The notes under the pieces were generated by a model. It did not search any database and was not told the DNA's origin. It was given only the letters and a program-made list of their open reading frames with translations. A DNA stretch of 9,824 bases from Maribacter sp. (GTDB lineage: Bacteria; Bacteroidota; Bacteroidia; Flavobacteriales; Flavobacteriaceae): NCBI GenBank assembly GCA_018679695.1, contig JAHHKH010000450.1, positions 1-9,824 of the forward strand, written 5' to 3'. The position numbers were made by a program, and so were the translations under genes. This document shows positions 6,550 through 9,824 of the stretch, piece by piece. How positions within the stretch are numbered: position 1 is the first letter of the stretch; every line of letters starts with the position of its first letter.

Positions 6550-7509
6550 ATGCCGTTAATAACTTCAGAATATAATCCACCCTTCTTATTTAAAAATGGG
6601 CATTTTTCGACTATGTACTCAGGTTTAGTCAGAAAAGTCGATGGTGTTACCCAGGAACGGGAAAGATTAACCTTGCCCGATGGTGATTTCTTGGATTTGG
6701 ACTGGAGTTTTGCCTCAAAACCATGCAAAAAAATAATGATCCTTTTACATGGTTTGGAAGGCAATGCCCAAAGGCCCTATATCATCGGAAGTGCAAAGCA
6801 AGCCATTGCACAAGGATATGATATTTGTGCAGTGAATTTTCGAGGGTGTAGTGGGGAAACAAATACCCTGTATCGATCCTATCATTCGGGAGCAACTGAA
6901 GACCTGGAAGCAATAATTCATCACATATTGAATTCTGATAAATATGATGAACTTTTTATAAAAGGCTTTAGTTTGGGTGGTAATCTTGCCTTAAAATATA
7001 TTGGTGAGGAACGCGATGTTCCCAAAGAAATTAAGGGTGTAGTGGCGGTTTCAGTACCTTGTAGTTTACACAGTTCATTATTGCAACTGCTGCACCCTAA
7101 GAACTATTTATATGCCAAACGTTTTAAAGATCACCTTAAAGCAAAAATGAGGGAGAAACAACAACTGTTCCCCAAACAGATTTCCGATTCCGATATCAAG
7201 AACGTGAAAACCCTGAAAGACTTTGATGATATCTATACCAGCCGGGCACATGGGTTCAAAGATGCCATGGACTATTACGAAAAGTGCAGTTCATTACAGT
7301 TTTTATCAAAAATCAACGTTCCCGCGCTCATTATAAATGCAAAGAACGATTCTTTTCTGGGGCCCGAATGTTATCCTTACAAGGAAGCTGTGGAAAATAA
7401 TTCGCTTTATTTGGAAGTTCCTGAATATGGTGGACATGTAGGTTTTCACGGGAATCAAAATATAACCTATACCGAAAAACGGATTATAAAGTTCTTTGAT
7501 GAGTTGTAG
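6550..7509 (+). CDS. YheT-type alpha/beta hydrolase
   Basis: This alpha/beta-hydrolase of 319 residues resembles the YheT/ABHD1-3 group of esterases and lipases and is probably cytoplasmic, as no signal peptide is visible. The catalytic elements are clear: LLHGLEGNAQRPY (65-77) with the HG oxyanion turn, the nucleophile elbow KGFSLGGNLALKY (138-150, S141), the acid in INAKNDSFL (262-270, D267) and the histidine in EYGGHVGFHG (292-301, H296). VNFRGCSGETN (95-105) is also a hallmark of the YheT group. The N-terminal PPFLFKNGHFSTMYSGLVRK is the family's usual lead-in and supports the ATG at 6550. An earlier ATG at 6542 is closed after two codons. The substrate is unknown; lipid or ester hydrolysis is inferred from homologues. 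It probably shares a message with the flavoenzyme. Confidence 0.9.
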   Translation: MPLITSEYNPPFLFKNGHFSTMYSGLVRKVDGVTQERERLTLPDGDFLDLDWSFASKPCKKIMILLHGLEGNAQRPYIIGSAKQAIAQGYDICAVNFRGCSGETNTLYRSYHSGATEDLEAIIHHILNSDKYDELFIKGFSLGGNLALKYIGEERDVPKEIKGVVAVSVPCSLHSSLLQLLHPKNYLYAKRFKDHLKAKMREKQQLFPKQISDSDIKNVKTLKDFDDIYTSRAHGFKDAMDYYEKCSSLQFLSKINVPALIINAKNDSFLGPECYPYKEAVENNSLYLEVPEYGGHVGFHGNQNITYTEKRIIKFFDEL

Positions 7510-7563
7510 ATCAAACCATTAATCATAGAATTCATTATCTTAGGGCCTTCAAAAAACAAGGAT

Positions 7564-8043
7564 ATGAAAAAACTAATTGCTGTTTTGGGCATTGCCGGGT
7601 TAATTTTTGGCTGTGGCGAAAAAAAAGAGGAAAAAAAAGAAGGTTTTGAGATGAGCCGTACCAAAAAAGAAGTCAAGGTGGAAACAACTTCTGAGGAAGT
7701 TCCCATAGATTTGGATAATAAGGGTATTGGCCCCATAACTTCCGTAGAGTTCGCAACCGAAGTTGATGTTCAAATGGCCGCTAAGGGAGAAGAGACCTTC
7801 AGTGCTATATGTACTGCGTGCCATATGGCCGAACAACGTATGATCGGTCCTGCTTTAAAAGGGGTGTATGACCGTCGTAGTCCTGAATGGGTAATGAATA
7901 TGATCTTGAATCCTGATGGCATGCTTAAGGAAGACCCAATTGCCATAGCCCTGTTAAAGGAATACAACAATGCCATAATGTTGAACCAAAATTTAAAGGA
8001 GGAAGAAGCGAGGGCAGTCGCCGAGTATTTGCGAACACTATAA
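7564..8043 (+). CDS. Monohaem c-type cytochrome lipoprotein
   Basis: This 159-residue electron carrier is predicted to be lipid-anchored in the envelope. The signal peptide ends in the lipobox IFGC with C17 as the acylated residue. A Lys/Glu-rich linker (about 20-45) follows and probably acts as a flexible tether. The cytochrome domain has the haem-attachment motif CTACH (C83, C86, H87). The likely sixth ligand is M139 in AIMLNQNLKEEEARAVAEYLRTL, which matches the last helix of class I cytochromes; M120 is the alternative. The segments IGPALKG and RRSPEWVMNMILNPDGM recall, from memory, the small cytochrome (NosC type) beside nosZ in Bacteroidetes, but no nos genes are in this window. It starts 54 bases after the hydrolase gene and may be co-transcribed; the hairpin at 8068-8106 ends the transcript. 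Confidence 0.9.
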   Translation: MKKLIAVLGIAGLIFGCGEKKEEKKEGFEMSRTKKEVKVETTSEEVPIDLDNKGIGPITSVEFATEVDVQMAAKGEETFSAICTACHMAEQRMIGPALKGVYDRRSPEWVMNMILNPDGMLKEDPIAIALLKEYNNAIMLNQNLKEEEARAVAEYLRTL

Positions 8044-8067
8044 GTTTTCAAAACGTTGTGTTTTAAT

Positions 8068-8106
8068 GCTGTTCTCCTATATTTACAATGGATAACAGCT
8101 TTTTTT
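8068..8106 (+). terminator. Rho-independent terminator after the cytochrome gene
   Basis: GCTGTTCTCC (8068-8077) pairs with GGATAACAGC (8090-8099) in 9 of 10 positions, with one C/T mismatch and a 12-base loop. Seven T residues (8100-8106) follow immediately. The hairpin begins 25 bases after the cytochrome stop codon and separates that transcript from the chromate transporter gene. Confidence 0.65.
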
Positions 8107-8164
8107 GTTCGCATACTCTTTGTGAATTTTTAATTGGTAAAACGATAACTACAATAAATTAAAA

Positions 8165-9286
8165 TTGTCTGTAAAATCAGAACTTTTAGAAATTGCCAAA
8201 CTTTTCTTTAAGCTTGGGTGTATTTCCTTTGGAGGGCCTGCGGCCCATATCGCGATGATGGAGGACGAGGTCGTTACGAAAAGAAAATGGATGACCCAAG
8301 CCCATTTTTTAGATCTTATTGGGGCCACCAATTTAATTCCAGGACCTAACTCAACCGAGATGACCATGCATTGCGGCTATGAACGAGGGGGCTGGAAAGG
8401 ACTTTTTGTCGCAGGATTTTGTTTTATATTTCCGGCAGTGGTCATTACTGGGATTTTTGCCTGGTTGTATGTACAGTATGGGCAATTGCCAGAAGTAGAA
8501 CCCTTTATCTACGGTATAAAACCTGCCGTGATCGCGATTATTTTAATGGCGGCTTATCGGCTTGGCAAAAAGGCCATTAAAAGCAAAGAGCTGGTCGTTC
8601 TAGGCATCATCACATTGATGGCCTGCTTTTTTGGGATAAATGAAATTATAGCCCTCTTTGGAACTGGCCTTTTGGGATTATTGATCTTTTTGATCAAGAA
8701 AAACAACAATAACCTAAATGGTTTTTGGCCCTTTTTTCTTTTCCAACTTAGCGACCCATTGAAAATTGGAACATTCAAAATATTTCTGACCTTTTTAAAA
8801 GTAGGGGCCATTCTGTACGGTAGTGGTTATGTTCTTTTCGCCTTTCTTGATTCGGAACTGGTGGCAAACGGATGGTTAACAAGACAGGCATTGATCGATG
8901 CGGTTGCCGTTGGGCAGATGACCCCCGGACCTGTTTTGTCCACTGCGACTTTTATAGGTTGGCAAATGAATGGTTTTGAAGGCGCAATAGCCGCTACTTT
9001 TGGGATTTTTCTTCCTTCATTCCTATTTGTACTAATCTTGAATCCCTTAATCCCAAAAATGCGGAAATCCAATATCATCGGAGCAATACTGGACGCCGTT
9101 AATGTAGCCGCAGTAGCATTAATATTGGCCGTATGTATTCAAATGGGAAAAGATACCTTAACCGATTGGCGAACGATAATAATTGCAGTCGCCAGTTTGA
9201 TCACGGTTTTTTATTTCAAAAAACTAAATAGTGCATTTATCGTAATAGGTGGGGCAATTCTAGGGTATGCATTGACCTTTATCTGA
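8165..9286 (+). CDS. chrA: ChrA-type chromate transporter (two CHR domains)
   Basis: This is an inner-membrane protein of 373 residues in the CHR superfamily, long-chain form with two homologous halves. Characterised ChrA proteins export chromate using the proton-motive force. The N-terminal half has LFFKLGCISFGGPAAHIAMMEDEVV (13-37) and the signature DLIGATNLIPGPNSTEMTMHCGYERGG (50-76). The C-terminal half repeats it as FLKVGAILYGSGYVLFAFL (210-228) and DAVAVGQMTPGPVLSTATFIGWQMNG (245-270). Both halves carry multiple hydrophobic segments. The start is TTG at 8165: it is the only start-type codon between the upstream stop (8138-8140) and the domain, and the first in-frame ATG would delete the first motif. 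The gene ends 8 bases from the convergent SulP gene. Chromate as the actual substrate is inferred; many homologues lack testing. Confidence 0.93.
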   Translation: MSVKSELLEIAKLFFKLGCISFGGPAAHIAMMEDEVVTKRKWMTQAHFLDLIGATNLIPGPNSTEMTMHCGYERGGWKGLFVAGFCFIFPAVVITGIFAWLYVQYGQLPEVEPFIYGIKPAVIAIILMAAYRLGKKAIKSKELVVLGIITLMACFFGINEIIALFGTGLLGLLIFLIKKNNNNLNGFWPFFLFQLSDPLKIGTFKIFLTFLKVGAILYGSGYVLFAFLDSELVANGWLTRQALIDAVAVGQMTPGPVLSTATFIGWQMNGFEGAIAATFGIFLPSFLFVLILNPLIPKMRKSNIIGAILDAVNVAAVALILAVCIQMGKDTLTDWRTIIIAVASLITVFYFKKLNSAFIVIGGAILGYALTFI

Positions 9287-9294
9287 TTGCCTGA

Positions 9295-9824
9295 TCAAAC
9301 CTTATCAACAACCACCTTATATGTTGGATCTTCCAATACATTTACATCAATGATATCATCGGCATTTTCCAATAATCGAATACAGTCTTTACTCAAATGC
9401 TTTAAATGTATTTTTTTTCCTGCTTTGGCATAGCGTTCTGTAATTTTATTCAAAGCTTCAATACCCGACATGTCTGCAACACGGCTTTCCTGAAAATCGA
9501 TAATCACTTCCTCAGGGTCGTTTTTAACATCGAACTTTTCAGCAAACAAGGTGGTAGATCCAAAGAACAATGGTCCGTAAATCTCATAATGCTTTACACC
9601 GTCGTCATCAACATATTTTCTTGCTCGGATACGTTTGGCATTCTCCCAGGAATAAGCCAGGGCAGCTATAATTACACCGAATAATACCGCAATGGCCAAG
9701 TTGTGGGTAATAGCCGTAATCAAGGTGACCAATACCATGACGATTACATCTGAATTTGGCATTTTTCGAAAGGTTTTAAAACTGGCCCATTCGAAAGTAC
9801 CGATTGCGACCATGAACATTAGAC
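9295..9824 (-). CDS. SulP-family anion transporter, C-terminal part (cut by window edge)
   Basis: This is the C-terminal end of an inner-membrane transporter of the SulP (SLC26-like) family, which moves sulfate, bicarbonate or related anions. The frame stays open to the right edge, so the amino end lies outside; full proteins are usually 500 residues or more. In the visible 175 or so residues, an EWASFKTFRKMP loop precedes two hydrophobic segments (SDVIVMVLVTLITAITHNLAIAVLFGVIIAALAY). A basic linker then leads to a cytoplasmic STAS domain (about the last 95 residues). The STAS part starts at HYEIYGPLFFGS and includes VADMSGIEALNKI, which keeps the serine equivalent to the phosphorylated one in SpoIIAA-type anti-sigma antagonists. 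The anion cannot be decided from this portion. The gene converges on chrA. Confidence 0.92.
   Translation of the reverse strand, partial: LMFMVAIGTFEWASFKTFRKMPNSDVIVMVLVTLITAITHNLAIAVLFGVIIAALAYSWENAKRIRARKYVDDDGVKHYEIYGPLFFGSTTLFAEKFDVKNDPEEVIIDFQESRVADMSGIEALNKITERYAKAGKKIHLKHLSKDCIRLLENADDIIDVNVLEDPTYKVVVDKV

Noticed and set aside
7770..8114. Minus-strand open frame of 114 codons over the cytochrome gene end and the terminator
   Set aside because: It is antisense to the haem-binding region and runs through the terminator hairpin; it has no domain signs.
1..9824. A single multi-gene defence, biosynthetic or mobile system
   Set aside because: Genes belong to unrelated, well-known families, change strand often, and lack nucleases, integrases, toxin-antitoxin pairs, repeats or synthases that would mark such a system.

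Overview
The window looks like an ordinary chromosomal stretch from a marine-type Bacteroidetes, most likely a member of the Flavobacteriaceae. The reasons are a moderately AT-rich sequence, short AT-rich spacers, start sites without clear Shine-Dalgarno sequences, several matches to the Bacteroidetes -7 promoter motif TAnnTTTG, and proteins that read like flavobacterial family members. I do not assign a genus. No mobile element, CRISPR array, tRNA, rRNA or phage gene is visible, and no spacer exceeds about 215 bases.

Layout. The left part (4-2715, minus strand) holds two amino-acid metabolism genes: NADP-type glutamate dehydrogenase (gdhA) and a cystathionine gamma-synthase/lyase-type PLP enzyme. 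An 88-base divergent spacer separates the latter from a plus-strand DUF3298-type lipoprotein (2804-3547). That spacer carries a perfect 10+10 bp inverted repeat lying between the predicted -33 and -7 elements of the PLP-enzyme promoter. The lipoprotein gene runs tail to tail, sharing a CTAG, into a minus-strand DinB-like protein (3544-4023). A plus-strand pair follows: an ArsC/Spx-like thioredoxin-fold protein and an overlapping EamA/DMT transporter that starts with TTG (4134-5371).

After a 171-base spacer with a perfect 20-bp palindrome come a nitronate monooxygenase-type flavoenzyme, a YheT-type alpha/beta hydrolase and a c-type cytochrome lipoprotein (5543-8043), closed by a probable intrinsic terminator. 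The right end has a two-domain ChrA chromate transporter (8165-9286, TTG start). Tail to tail with it, and cut by the window edge, is the C-terminal part of a SulP anion transporter with a STAS domain.

How they fit together. GdhA assimilates ammonia and the PLP enzyme handles sulfur amino acids. The ArsC-like protein, ChrA and SulP give a loose theme of thiol/oxyanion handling, but nothing shows that they form one system. I see no convincing new multi-gene system. The best leads are regulatory: the two dyad-symmetric sites at 2741-2765 and 5445-5464.
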